From the NCBI RefSeq assembly GCF_025061645.1, contig NZ_JANYMP010000006.1, positions 62,001 through 126,000 of the forward strand: a stretch of 64,000 nucleotides of DNA, written 5' to 3'. The notes beneath the pieces are model-generated. The model did no database searches and had not been told where the DNA came from. It worked only from the letters and a program-made list of their open reading frames with translations. Position 1 is the first letter of the stretch. Each line of letters starts with the position of its first letter. This document shows, piece by piece, positions 25,878-33,992 of this stretch. This DNA is from Umezawaea endophytica. GTDB lineage: Bacteria; Actinomycetota; Actinomycetes; Mycobacteriales; Pseudonocardiaceae. The translations under genes and the position numbers were made by a program.

Positions 25878-26327
25878 ATGGCACACGCGAAGCTCGCCGA
25901 CCCGCAGTGCACGATCTCGCGCTCCGCCGCCCTGCTCGGCGAGAGGTGGACCCTGTTGCTGCTGCGCCAGGTCTTCCTCGGCACCCGCCGCTTCGAGGAC
26001 TTCCAGACCACGATGGACATCTCCCGCAGCGTGCTCACCGAGCGGCTGGCGGAACTCGTCGACGAGGGCGTCCTGCGCCGCGTCGCGTACAAGGACGCCC
26101 GCACGCGCTACGAGTACCGGCTCACCGAGAAGGGCCGCGCTCTCTACCCGGTGATGATGGCGCTGCGCGACTGGGGCTCGCAGTGGATGCCGCCCGAGGA
26201 CGGCCCGTCGTTCGACCTGCACCACCGCGACTGCGGCGGCGACGTGCGCGCCAAGGTCGAGTGCACCGACTGCGGCCAGGAGTTGACGGCGCGGGACGTG
26301 CGCGTCACCGCGCCGAACCGGGACTGA
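25878..26327 (+). CDS. HxlR-family winged-helix regulator
   Basis: 149 residues from ATG 25878. The core is typical: CTISRSAALLGERWTLLLLRQVFLGTRRFEDFQ, then SVLTERLAELVDEGVLRRVAY and YRLTEKGRALYPVMMALRDWG. The C-terminus adds a probable zinc-binding pair of cysteine motifs (DCGGDV and CTDCGQ). HxlR proteins respond to aldehydes, quinones or redox stress through cysteines. It is divergent from a GNAT acetyltransferase, its most likely target, with an 82-bp intergenic region in which no clean palindrome was found. Confidence 0.9.
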   Translation: MAHAKLADPQCTISRSAALLGERWTLLLLRQVFLGTRRFEDFQTTMDISRSVLTERLAELVDEGVLRRVAYKDARTRYEYRLTEKGRALYPVMMALRDWGSQWMPPEDGPSFDLHHRDCGGDVRAKVECTDCGQELTARDVRVTAPNRD

Positions 26328-26339
26328 CCCCCGCGGCCG

Positions 26340-26951
26340 TCAGCGCGCCAGTTCGGCGAGGTGGCGGCGCAGCACCGCGGTCATGACCTCCGGCGTCGTC
26401 AGGTCCGGTTGCAGCACGGCGGTGACGGCGAGCCCGTCGAGCAGGGCCGCCAGGCGTTCCCGCTCGACGTCCAGGTCCAGGTCGGCGGGCAGCGCCCCGT
26501 AGGAGACCGCCCCGGCCAGTACCTTGCCGACGATCATCCGCACGCCCTGGTGCAGCCGCAGCGCCGACGGCCGGAGCGACGGCCGGGTGCGCGCGGCGGT
26601 CACGAACGCCAGCCAGATGACGGACTCGTCGTGGCGGTCGGCGTCGAGCGGCAGCAGTTCGCCCAGCAGCGCCTCGACCAGCGGCCCGCGCTCACCGGAC
26701 GTGCCCGCCGCGGAGATCCGCTCCACCCCGGCCCGCATCCGGACCTCGACGCGCTCCTCCAGTTCCCGGAGCGCGAACACCAGCAGTTCGTCGTGGCTGT
26801 CGAAGTAGTGCCGGACCGAGCCGATCGCCAGCCCGGCCTCGTCCGCGACGTTGCGCAGCGACGCCTGCTCCACGCCCTCCCTGCGGACCACGCGGAACAG
26901 CGCGTCCACGACGGCGCGGCGGCGGACTTCGGCATCGACGACCCTGGGCAC
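26340..26951 (-). CDS. TetR-family regulator
   Basis: 203 residues from GTG 26951, preceded by AAAGGGGA. The helix-turn-helix is ASLRNVADEAGLAIGSVRHYF at about residues 30-50, and the C-terminal domain resembles the BetI-like (TetR_C) type with LVEALLGELLPLDADR. An ATG further upstream (26972) would lie inside an operator. Two matching 18-bp palindromes separate it from the divergent membrane protein gene, so it likely represses both. Confidence 0.88.
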   Translation of the reverse strand: MPRVVDAEVRRRAVVDALFRVVRREGVEQASLRNVADEAGLAIGSVRHYFDSHDELLVFALRELEERVEVRMRAGVERISAAGTSGERGPLVEALLGELLPLDADRHDESVIWLAFVTAARTRPSLRPSALRLHQGVRMIVGKVLAGAVSYGALPADLDLDVERERLAALLDGLAVTAVLQPDLTTPEVMTAVLRRHLAELAR

Positions 26952-26959
26952 TCCCCTTT

Positions 26960-26977
26960 TTAGCACGTGCATGCTAA
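26960..26977. promoter_or_regulatory. TetR-type operator A
   Basis: An 18-bp inverted repeat: TTAGCA, 6-bp spacer, TGCTAA. It starts 8 bp upstream of the tetR start. With operator B it gives the consensus TAGCACGNNCATGCTA. Confidence 0.75.
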
Positions 26978-26982
26978 TTTAA

Positions 26983-27000
26983 GTAGCACGACCATGCTAC
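26983..27000. promoter_or_regulatory. TetR-type operator B
   Basis: An 18-bp inverted repeat: GTAGCA, 6-bp spacer, TGCTAC. It ends 15 bp before the membrane-protein ATG. Its centre lies 23 bp (about two helical turns) from operator A. Confidence 0.75.
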
Positions 27001-27015
27001 AAACGAGGGGGAACC

Positions 27016-27465
27016 ATGATCACCTGGGTGCTGATCGTCGTCGGGGTGGTGGCGGTGATCGTCAAGAGGACCGTCGGCGAACCGGTCGACCTCAAGGACC
27101 TGGCCGTGCCGTCGCTGGTCCTGCTGGGGATCGGCGCGCACGCGCTGACGCAGGTCCACCTGAGCGCCGTCGACGTGCTCTGGCTGGTCGTCAGCTCGCT
27201 GGTCGGGCTGGCGATGGGCGTGCTGCGCGGGTCGTCCGTGCTGCTGTTCACCCGCGACGGCGTGCTGAGCCAGCGCTACACCGGCAGGACGTTCGGCTAC
27301 TGGGGGCTGTCCCTCGCGGTGAACCTGGCCGTCGGCTACACCGCGAGCATGTACACCGACGCCCGCCCGATCACGCTGTCGATCGGCGTCGGCCTGCTCG
27401 GCGAGGCCGTCCCGGTCGGCCTGCGGGCGCTGCGGGCGGGTGCGCTCAGCGCAACACCGAGGTGA
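27016..27465 (+). CDS. small four-helix membrane protein under TetR control
   Basis: 149 residues with four hydrophobic segments: ITWVLIVVGVVAVIV, then LAVPSLVLLGIGAHAL, VLWLVVSSLVGLAMGVL and a pair near the C-terminus. A purine-rich ribosome site (GAGGGGG) precedes the ATG. I recognise no enzymatic motif. Some similarity in layout to CcdC/DUF1453-like membrane proteins is possible but not shown. The two operators immediately upstream make it the likely target of the divergent TetR. Function unknown. Confidence 0.75.
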   Translation: MITWVLIVVGVVAVIVKRTVGEPVDLKDLAVPSLVLLGIGAHALTQVHLSAVDVLWLVVSSLVGLAMGVLRGSSVLLFTRDGVLSQRYTGRTFGYWGLSLAVNLAVGYTASMYTDARPITLSIGVGLLGEAVPVGLRALRAGALSATPR

Positions 27466-27507
27466 CCACGTCGATCGGCCGCGAAAGTATCGTCACCCCA
27501 GGCGAAC

Positions 27508-28503
27508 GTGGTGGCCTCACCGTGGGGAGTGGTCGTGCTGGGAGCACTCGGGCTGGGTCCCGCCGAGGAACGGGTCTACCGGGCCGTCGTCAGCGGCTAC
27601 CGCAGCGACGCGGACGCGTTGGCCGAAGCGCTCGGCGCCGACCGCCGCGAGGTGACGGCGACGCTGGACGTCCTGCTGGCCAAGGGGCTCGTCACCCGCA
27701 CCGACGAGCGGTACGCGGCGGCGCCGCCGGACGTCCTGCTCGGTCCGATGCTGGTGAAGGGGCAGGCCGAGCTGGAACAGGCGCGGGCGGCGGTGTCGCA
27801 GCTCGCGGACGAGTACCGGGGAGGCGCGCGGCGCCGCGACTCGGCTCGGCTGGTGGACGTCGTGACCGGCGCGGAGGCGATCCGGAACCAGTTGCTGAGC
27901 CTCCAGCGCGGAGCCCGTGAGGAGATGCTCTGGTTCTGCCGGAAGGCCCCCATCGCGATGTCGTCGCCGGAGAACGACGAGGAGGCGAAGGCGCTGGCAC
28001 GGGGAGTGCGGTACCAGGCGGTGTTCGAGACGGCGCTGCTGGAGGAGCCGGGCGAGCTGGCCGAGGTGATGGCCTCGGTCCGCGCGGGCCTGATCGGCCG
28101 GTCGCTGCCCGCGCTGCCCGTCCGGCTCGCCATCGCGGACCGCAAGATCGCCCTCTGCCCGCTGGTCACCGACGACGCCACCGGAGAGCCGACCGCCGCG
28201 CTGGTCATGGAGAGCAGCCTGCTCAGCGCGCTGGTCGCCCTCTTCGAGAGCTACTGGGAGCGGGCGATCCCGCTGCGCATCGACGGCGGCGCCGACGTGC
28301 CGCTGACCCCGGACGAGCGGCAACTCCTGTCGCTGCTGCTCGCCGGGGTCGGCGACAAGTCGATCGCCACGCAGCTCGGCGTCAGCGGCCGCACCCTGCA
28401 ACGCCGGTTGCAGGACCTCATGCGGCGCGCCAACGCCCAGAGCCGGATGCACCTGGCGTGGCGGGTCAACGAACTCGGCTGGCTCGGCGACGCCGGGTGG
28501 TGA
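27508..28503 (+). CDS. TrmB/LuxR-type transcriptional regulator
   Basis: 331 residues. N-terminal winged helix of TrmB type (LGPAEERVYRAVVSGYRSD, then LGADRREVTATLDVLLAKGLV). Then comes a central effector-like domain with GAEAIRNQLLSLQRGAREEMLWF, and a C-terminal LuxR-type helix-turn-helix (LTPDERQLLSLLLAGVGDKS, then IATQLGVSGRTLQRRLQDLM). This two-HTH architecture is common in Streptomyces and relatives. Two adjacent GTG codons (27508, 27511) could start it. It is convergent with the BNR-protein gene, one base separating the stops. No target is evident. Confidence 0.85.
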   Translation: MVASPWGVVVLGALGLGPAEERVYRAVVSGYRSDADALAEALGADRREVTATLDVLLAKGLVTRTDERYAAAPPDVLLGPMLVKGQAELEQARAAVSQLADEYRGGARRRDSARLVDVVTGAEAIRNQLLSLQRGAREEMLWFCRKAPIAMSSPENDEEAKALARGVRYQAVFETALLEEPGELAEVMASVRAGLIGRSLPALPVRLAIADRKIALCPLVTDDATGEPTAALVMESSLLSALVALFESYWERAIPLRIDGGADVPLTPDERQLLSLLLAGVGDKSIATQLGVSGRTLQRRLQDLMRRANAQSRMHLAWRVNELGWLGDAGW

Positions 28504-28504
28504 G

Positions 28505-30457
28505 TCAGCGCAGCGCGAGCCGGTGCACCCCGCTGGCCATCGTGCCCGCGAACAGCCACGCGCCGTCCGGCGAGACGAGCACCGACCGCACCTCGTGGTC
28601 GGCGGGCTGGTTCGGCAGCACCTTCCAGCTCTTGCCGCCGTCCGTGCTGCGCAGCACTCCCGTGCCCGCCACGTAGTAGTCGCGCGACCCGGCGTACAGC
28701 GCGCCGTCACGGGAGAACACCACCGACGTGTAGAACACCTCGGGCAAGCCCACGCCGTCGGCGAACGACTTCCCGGCGTCGTAGCTGACCTTCAGCAGCC
28801 CCTGGCCGACGGCGACCACGTGCGAGGGGTTCTTCGGGTCGACCGCCACGGCCTCGACCCGCCCGTCGAACGCCTTCGCCAGCGGCAGGTCGGCACCGGT
28901 GCTCAGGTACAGGCCGCTCACGTCCGCGATCCACACCCCGGAAGGCCGGGTCGGGTCGATCGCGAGCCCGTTCACGCCGGACAGCTCGGTGTCGTGCAAC
29001 GGCGTGAAGCTGGTGGCGCCGTCCGTGCTCACGTACAGCGCGGGCGCGAGGTACGCGCCGGTGTAGACCCGGCTCGGGTCCTTCGGGTCGGCCACCACCG
29101 AGTGCGAGTTGCCGGGGAACGACGCCAGCCCGCTCCACGTCCGCCCATTGTCACCGGACTTCTCGATGAAGAAGCACTCGCCGGGGCAGTAGGCGTTCCG
29201 CGCCCGCAGCACGTCGTTCCCCTTGCCGGGCAACGTTTCCAGCGCGTTCACGGTGTTGCCGACGGTGTGCGGGATCTTGCCCGTCCAGCCCCAGTCCTGA
29301 TAGCCCGCACCGAGTTCACGACCCAGCGGCGCGGTGGACCGGTAGCTCCCGGTCGGCGTACCCGCCAGCAGCGCGGACCCCGCGACGGCCAACGCGTTCA
29401 CCGACGTGTCCGGCACCCCGATCCGCTGGAAGTCGACGGAGTCGCGGGTCGTGAAGATCCCGGCGGACGCCGCGACGACCTGCACGTCCGGCCGATCCGG
29501 GAAACTGCCGACCTCGCTGTACACGTCGACCTTGTCGAACGCGGGCTTCGCCTTCCAGGTACGCCCGAGGTCCTTGCTCACCCACAGGTTCTTGGCACCG
29601 CTACCGTCCGGCGACCCCTCGATCGTCTGCACCTGCACGTCACCCGAGGGCCCGACCCCGATGTACGGAACAGCGTCCTTCTTCCCCCACGACCCGCTGA
29701 CAGCACGCCAGGTCCGACCGCGGTCGGTGGACAACACCGCACCGCTGAAGATCCCAGCCGCCACCACGACCCGCTCTCCCACGGACAACGAGTCCACGGC
29801 AAGGTCAACCGCCAACTTCCGCGCCTTCTCCGGCTTGGAGGTGGCGTTCTCGATGATGTGCACCCCGGCCCCCGTACCGATGTACAGGTCCCGATCATCC
29901 AACCCGAGCTGCCGCACCCCCTTCGGCGACCCCGCGAGCAACTTCCAGTGCGCCCCACGATCGGTGCTCAGGTAAACGCCTTCGTCACCAGCAACGAACA
30001 CCGCCTGCCCACTACGCGACACCACAACGCTAGTGAACCCACCAGGCGTCTCGAACACCGACTGGAACGACCGCCCACCATCCCGACTGCGCAACACAAA
30101 ACCACGCTCACCCCCTTGGGGAGCAGCGGCCACGTAAACCAGGTTCGGATCCCGCGGATCAGCCGCGATCTGCCGCCCAGCAGCAGCGGGCAGGTCCAAC
30201 ACCACGGGCGCCAACCAGGTCTTGCCACGATCATCGGTCCGATAAACGTTCCGCCCGGTAACGGTCAACACGTACAACCGCGACGGCTTGGCCCGCGTGA
30301 ACGCAAGATCCCCACCACCGGCATTGGGCCCCATCGACACCCACTGCCGCCCAACAGACTCAACGTCCACCGACCCAGCCGAGGCGGGCACAGCGGTCCC
30401 GAGCACAACACCCACAGCCACCGCGAGCGAGGCCAGCTTCCAAGAGTTCCGGTACAT
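28505..30457 (-). CDS. secreted BNR/Asp-box beta-propeller protein
   Basis: 650 residues from ATG 30457, with GGAGG 8 bases upstream. An export signal is evident: basic start, hydrophobic LASLAVAVGVVLGTA, and cleavage near PASAG. The mature part has about nine Asp-box repeats of the SxDxGxTW type, for example YRTDDRGKTW, LRSRDGGRSF, LSTDRGRTW and LRSTDGGKSW. This is the pattern of sialidase/Vps10/photosystem-assembly-like beta-propellers. No glycosidase catalytic residues are obvious, so it may be a binding protein on the cell surface. It lies downstream of polA and palindromic element copy 3. Confidence 0.88.
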   Translation of the reverse strand: MYRNSWKLASLAVAVGVVLGTAVPASAGSVDVESVGRQWVSMGPNAGGGDLAFTRAKPSRLYVLTVTGRNVYRTDDRGKTWLAPVVLDLPAAAGRQIAADPRDPNLVYVAAAPQGGERGFVLRSRDGGRSFQSVFETPGGFTSVVVSRSGQAVFVAGDEGVYLSTDRGAHWKLLAGSPKGVRQLGLDDRDLYIGTGAGVHIIENATSKPEKARKLAVDLAVDSLSVGERVVVAAGIFSGAVLSTDRGRTWRAVSGSWGKKDAVPYIGVGPSGDVQVQTIEGSPDGSGAKNLWVSKDLGRTWKAKPAFDKVDVYSEVGSFPDRPDVQVVAASAGIFTTRDSVDFQRIGVPDTSVNALAVAGSALLAGTPTGSYRSTAPLGRELGAGYQDWGWTGKIPHTVGNTVNALETLPGKGNDVLRARNAYCPGECFFIEKSGDNGRTWSGLASFPGNSHSVVADPKDPSRVYTGAYLAPALYVSTDGATSFTPLHDTELSGVNGLAIDPTRPSGVWIADVSGLYLSTGADLPLAKAFDGRVEAVAVDPKNPSHVVAVGQGLLKVSYDAGKSFADGVGLPEVFYTSVVFSRDGALYAGSRDYYVAGTGVLRSTDGGKSWKVLPNQPADHEVRSVLVSPDGAWLFAGTMASGVHRLALR

Positions 30458-30641
30458 GGCCACAGCCTCCAGAGACCACCACCCCCAGTCACTACTCAAC
30501 CGCCGGCACAACCACGCCAAGTCGCAACTGCGCCAAGCCCGCACCGCCCGAAAACCCGCCCCCCACCCACCCGGGCCCACAGTCTTTCCCCGCCCGAAGG
30601 GCGGGGCAACGCCCGCAGGGCGAGCCCAGCCCCCACCCTGC

Positions 30642-30740
30642 CCCCGATCCCCAGCGCAGTTCGTGGCTCGTTCGGTTTGTCAAGGCATCTTTCCCGCCTT
30701 GACAAACCGAACGAGCCATCGAAACAATCAAAAATCGGGG
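30642..30740 (-). repeat. palindromic repeat element, copy 3 of 3
   Basis: A 99-bp element bounded by CCCCGAT and ATCGGGG. A perfect 23-bp stem pairs 30664-30686 with 30696-30718 around a 9-bp loop. Read on the minus strand it has the shared core (TTGTCAAGGC, loop GGGAAAGAT) and a unique 11-bp tract GCTCGTTCGGT exactly mirrored as ACCGAACGAGC. The ends match copy 2 nearly base for base. It lies 77 bp beyond the polA stop, in polA orientation, within the 30458-30816 gap. That gap has no other recognisable feature. Confidence 0.88.
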
Positions 30741-30816
30741 CGAGCCCACCCCCACAGACCCACCCGACCCCCACCCCCACAGGCCCTACAGAACCCGCCC
30801 CCAACCCGCACCCGCA

Positions 30817-33492
30817 CTAATGCGCAGCGGCGTCCCAAGACCGCCCATACCCGATCGACACCTCCAACGGCACCGACAACGAGTACGCCTTCCCCATCTC
30901 CTCCCGAACCAGCGCCTCCACAGCGGCCTTCTCCCCCTCGGCCACCTCCAGCACCAACTCGTCGTGCACCTGCAACAGCATCCGCGTGCGCAACCCGGCC
31001 GCTTCCAACGCCCGGTGGACCCCGAGCATCGCCACCTTGATGATGTCCGCGGCCGACCCCTGGATGGGCGCGTTCAACGCCATCCGCTCAGCCATCTCCC
31101 GCCGCTGCCGGTTGTCGCTGTTCAGGTCGGGCAGGTACCGCCGCCGCCCCAGGATCGTCTCCGTGTACCCGTCCTTCGACGCCTGCACCACGATCTTCTG
31201 GAGGTACTCCCGCACCCCGCCGAACCGCGAGAAGTACGCGTCCATCTGCTCGCGCGCCTCTTCGGCCGGGATGCGCAACTGCTGGGCCAGCCCGTACACC
31301 GACAGCCCGTACGCCAACCCGTACGACATCGCCTTGACCCGCCGCCGCATCTCGCCGGACACCTCGGACGTCGGCACCGAGAACGCCTTCGAGGCCACGT
31401 ACGTGTGCAGGTCCTCCCCGGAGTTGAACGCCTCGATCAGCCCGGCGTCCTCCGACAGGTGCGCCATCAGCCGCATCTCGATCTGCGAGTAGTCGGCGGT
31501 CATCAGCTCCGAGTACCCGTCGCCGACCACGAACGCCTCGCGGATCCGCCGCCCCTCCTCGGTCCGGATCGGGATGTTCTGGAGGTTGGGGTCGGTGGAC
31601 GACAGCCGTCCGGTGGCGGCGATCGTCTGGTGGAACGTCGTGTGGATCCGCCCGTCGTCGGCGACGGCCTTCAGCAGCCCGTCCACAGTGGACTTCAACC
31701 GCGTGACGTCCCGGTGCGCCATCAGGTGCTGGAGGAACGGGTGCTCGGTCTTCTCCAGCAGGTCCTGGAGGGCTTCGGCGTCCGTCGTGTACCCGGTCTT
31801 CGTCTTCTTCGTCTTCGGCATGTCCAGCTCGTCGAACAGCACGACCTGCAACTGCTTCGGAGACCCCAGGTTGATCTCCTTGCCGATCACCGCGTACGCG
31901 TCCTGCGCGGCCTGCTTCACCCCGGCCGCGAAGTGCGCCTCCAGCTCGGCGAGGTGCGTGGAGTCGATCGCGATCCCCACCGCCTCGACCTCGTCCAGCA
32001 CGGCCATCAGCGGCAGTTCCAGCTCGGCCAGCAACCGCGTGCCGTGGATCTCCACGAGCTGCTCGTCCAGCGCGTCCGCCAGCTCGGCGACGGCCCGAGC
32101 GCGGATGATCGCTCCCGTGGCGGTCTTCTGGAGCTCTTCCTCCTCGTCTGCCAGCAGCGACAACTGCCCGTCCGACGTCTCCTCGGCCCGCAGCTCGCGG
32201 TGCAGGTACCGGATGGCCAGGTCGTCGAGCGCGAACGACCGCTGCCCCGGCCGCACCAGGTAGGCGGCCAGGCCGGTGTCGCTGGTCAGCCCGCGGAGCC
32301 GCCACCCGCGCGCCCGCAGCGCCCGCAGCGGCAGCTTCAGGTCGTGCCCTGCCTTCAGCACCGACGGGTCGGCCAGCCAGGCCGCCAGCGCCTTCTCGTC
32401 GGCCTCGTCGAGTGACGTGACCTCGACGTACCCGCCGTCCCCGGTGGCCGTCGCGAACGCGATCCCCTCCAGGTCGCCTGCCGCGACCCGGAACGCCACC
32501 CCGACCCGCGACCCGCGCGCGTACTCGTCCAGCCACCCGCCGAGCAGCCCGACCGGGACCGCGCCGCCGTTGACCTCGAACCCGTCCTCGACCTCGGGTT
32601 CCTCCGACGGCAGGGTGGCGAACAGCCGGTCCCGCAGGACGCGGAACTCCAGCTCGTCGAACAGGCGGTGCACCGCCTCGCGGTCCCAGTCCTTCTTCTC
32701 CAGGTCGTGCGGCCGGAGCGGCAGCTCGACGTCGCGCACCAGCTCGGTCAGGTGGCGGTTCAGCATCACGTTGGTGATGTTGTCCCGCAGCGCCTCACCG
32801 GCCCTGCCCCTCACCTCGTCGACCCGGTCGATCAGCCCGTTGAGGGACCCGAACTGCTGGATCCACTTGGTGATCGTCTTCTCGCCGACGCCGGGGATCT
32901 TCGGCAGGTTGTCCGACGGGTCGCCGCGCAGCGCCGCGAAGTCCGGGTACTGCTCCGGCGTGACGCCGTACTTCTCCAGCACCAACTCGGGCGTGAACCG
33001 GGCCATCTCGGACACGCCCTTGACCGGGTACAGCACGGTCACCGAGTCGTTGACGAGCTGCAACGCGTCCCGGTCGCCGGTGCAGATCGCGACCTTGAAG
33101 CCCTCCGCGACCGCCTGCGTGGTGATCGTCGCGATCAGGTCGTCAGCCTCGAAGTTGTCCTTCGCCATGGTCTTGATCGACAGCGTGGCGAGCACGTCCT
33201 GGATCAGGCTGACCTGGCCCTTGAACTCGTCCGGCGACTTGCTGCGGTTCGCCTTGTAGTCGGCGAACGCCTCCGAGCGGAACGTCTTGCGCGAGACGTC
33301 GAACATCACCGCCACGTGCGTCGGGGCCTCGTCGCGCAGCAGGTTGATGAGCATCGAGGTGAACCCGTACACGGCGTTCGTCGTCTGCCCGGTGTTGGTG
33401 GAGAAGTTCTCCTTGGGCAGCGCGAAGAAGGCCCTGTACGCCATCGAGTGGCCGTCGATCAGCAGCAGGCGCGGTGCGTCGGAAGTGCTCAC
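30817..33492 (-). CDS. polA: DNA polymerase I
   Basis: 891 residues from GTG 33492. The N-terminal 5' nuclease domain (to about 300) has LLLIDGHSMAYRAFFAL, DNFEADDLIATI and LRGDPSDNLPKIPGVGEKTI. The middle 3'-5' exonuclease-like domain lacks the acidic DxE start motif (the place reads VGVAFRVAAGDLEGIAF), so proofreading is probably absent, as in other actinobacterial Pol I. The polymerase domain has motif A DYSQIEMRLMAHLS, motif B RRRVKAMSYGLAYG and motif C VHDELVLEV. Pol I removes primers and fills repair gaps. It is divergent from the thioesterase gene, with a 53-bp gap. Confidence 0.98.
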   Translation of the reverse strand: MSTSDAPRLLLIDGHSMAYRAFFALPKENFSTNTGQTTNAVYGFTSMLINLLRDEAPTHVAVMFDVSRKTFRSEAFADYKANRSKSPDEFKGQVSLIQDVLATLSIKTMAKDNFEADDLIATITTQAVAEGFKVAICTGDRDALQLVNDSVTVLYPVKGVSEMARFTPELVLEKYGVTPEQYPDFAALRGDPSDNLPKIPGVGEKTITKWIQQFGSLNGLIDRVDEVRGRAGEALRDNITNVMLNRHLTELVRDVELPLRPHDLEKKDWDREAVHRLFDELEFRVLRDRLFATLPSEEPEVEDGFEVNGGAVPVGLLGGWLDEYARGSRVGVAFRVAAGDLEGIAFATATGDGGYVEVTSLDEADEKALAAWLADPSVLKAGHDLKLPLRALRARGWRLRGLTSDTGLAAYLVRPGQRSFALDDLAIRYLHRELRAEETSDGQLSLLADEEEELQKTATGAIIRARAVAELADALDEQLVEIHGTRLLAELELPLMAVLDEVEAVGIAIDSTHLAELEAHFAAGVKQAAQDAYAVIGKEINLGSPKQLQVVLFDELDMPKTKKTKTGYTTDAEALQDLLEKTEHPFLQHLMAHRDVTRLKSTVDGLLKAVADDGRIHTTFHQTIAATGRLSSTDPNLQNIPIRTEEGRRIREAFVVGDGYSELMTADYSQIEMRLMAHLSEDAGLIEAFNSGEDLHTYVASKAFSVPTSEVSGEMRRRVKAMSYGLAYGLSVYGLAQQLRIPAEEAREQMDAYFSRFGGVREYLQKIVVQASKDGYTETILGRRRYLPDLNSDNRQRREMAERMALNAPIQGSAADIIKVAMLGVHRALEAAGLRTRMLLQVHDELVLEVAEGEKAAVEALVREEMGKAYSLSVPLEVSIGYGRSWDAAAH
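31682..31692. repeat. TCCACAGTGGA palindrome, copy 2
   Basis: Flanked by G and C to give 13 bp. Lies inside polA, in a reading-frame context different from copy 1. Confidence 0.6.
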
Positions 33493-33545
33493 GGCCCGAG
33501 TCTAGGGTGGAGCACCGACAGTTCCGCACCGACCGGAGGTAGCCG

Positions 33546-33992
33546 GTGACCACCCACGTACCGCCCACGCCCGACCAGGTCCCCGGCATCGACCTGGACC
33601 TGGCCGTCGAACAGCTCACCACCAAACTGGGCATCGAAGTCACCCGATGGGATCGCGATCGGCTCGTCGGGACGATGCCCGTCGCGGGCAACCGGCAGCC
33701 CTACGGCCTGCTGCACGGCGGCGCCACGGCGTCGCTGGCGGAGACGCTGGGGTCGGTCGCGGCGGCGATGCACGCGGCGCCGGACCGGGTCGCGCTCGGG
33801 CTGGAGCTGTCCTGCACGCACCACCGGGCCGCCCGCGAGGGTCTGGTGACGGGGGTGTGCACGCCGCTGCACGTCGGACGGACCACGGCGACGTTCCAGA
33901 TCGCGGTGAGCGACGAGGACGGCAAGGCCGTGTGCACCGCGCGGCTGACGTGCATCCTGCGCGAACGCCCTCCGGGTGAGCCCAAGTCCTAG
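33546..33992 (+). CDS. PaaI-type hotdog thioesterase
   Basis: 148 residues from GTG 33546, with GGAGG upstream at normal spacing. The hotdog core is LLHGGATASLAETLGSVAAA, where the helix after HGG holds the catalytic acidic residue region, then CTHHRAAREGLVTGVCTPLHVGRTTATFQIAV. Such enzymes hydrolyse aromatic or acyl-CoA thioesters, often rescuing stalled CoA. Its stop codon overlaps that of the convergent membrane-protein gene through a shared CTAG. Confidence 0.9.
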   Translation: MTTHVPPTPDQVPGIDLDLAVEQLTTKLGIEVTRWDRDRLVGTMPVAGNRQPYGLLHGGATASLAETLGSVAAAMHAAPDRVALGLELSCTHHRAAREGLVTGVCTPLHVGRTTATFQIAVSDEDGKAVCTARLTCILRERPPGEPKS

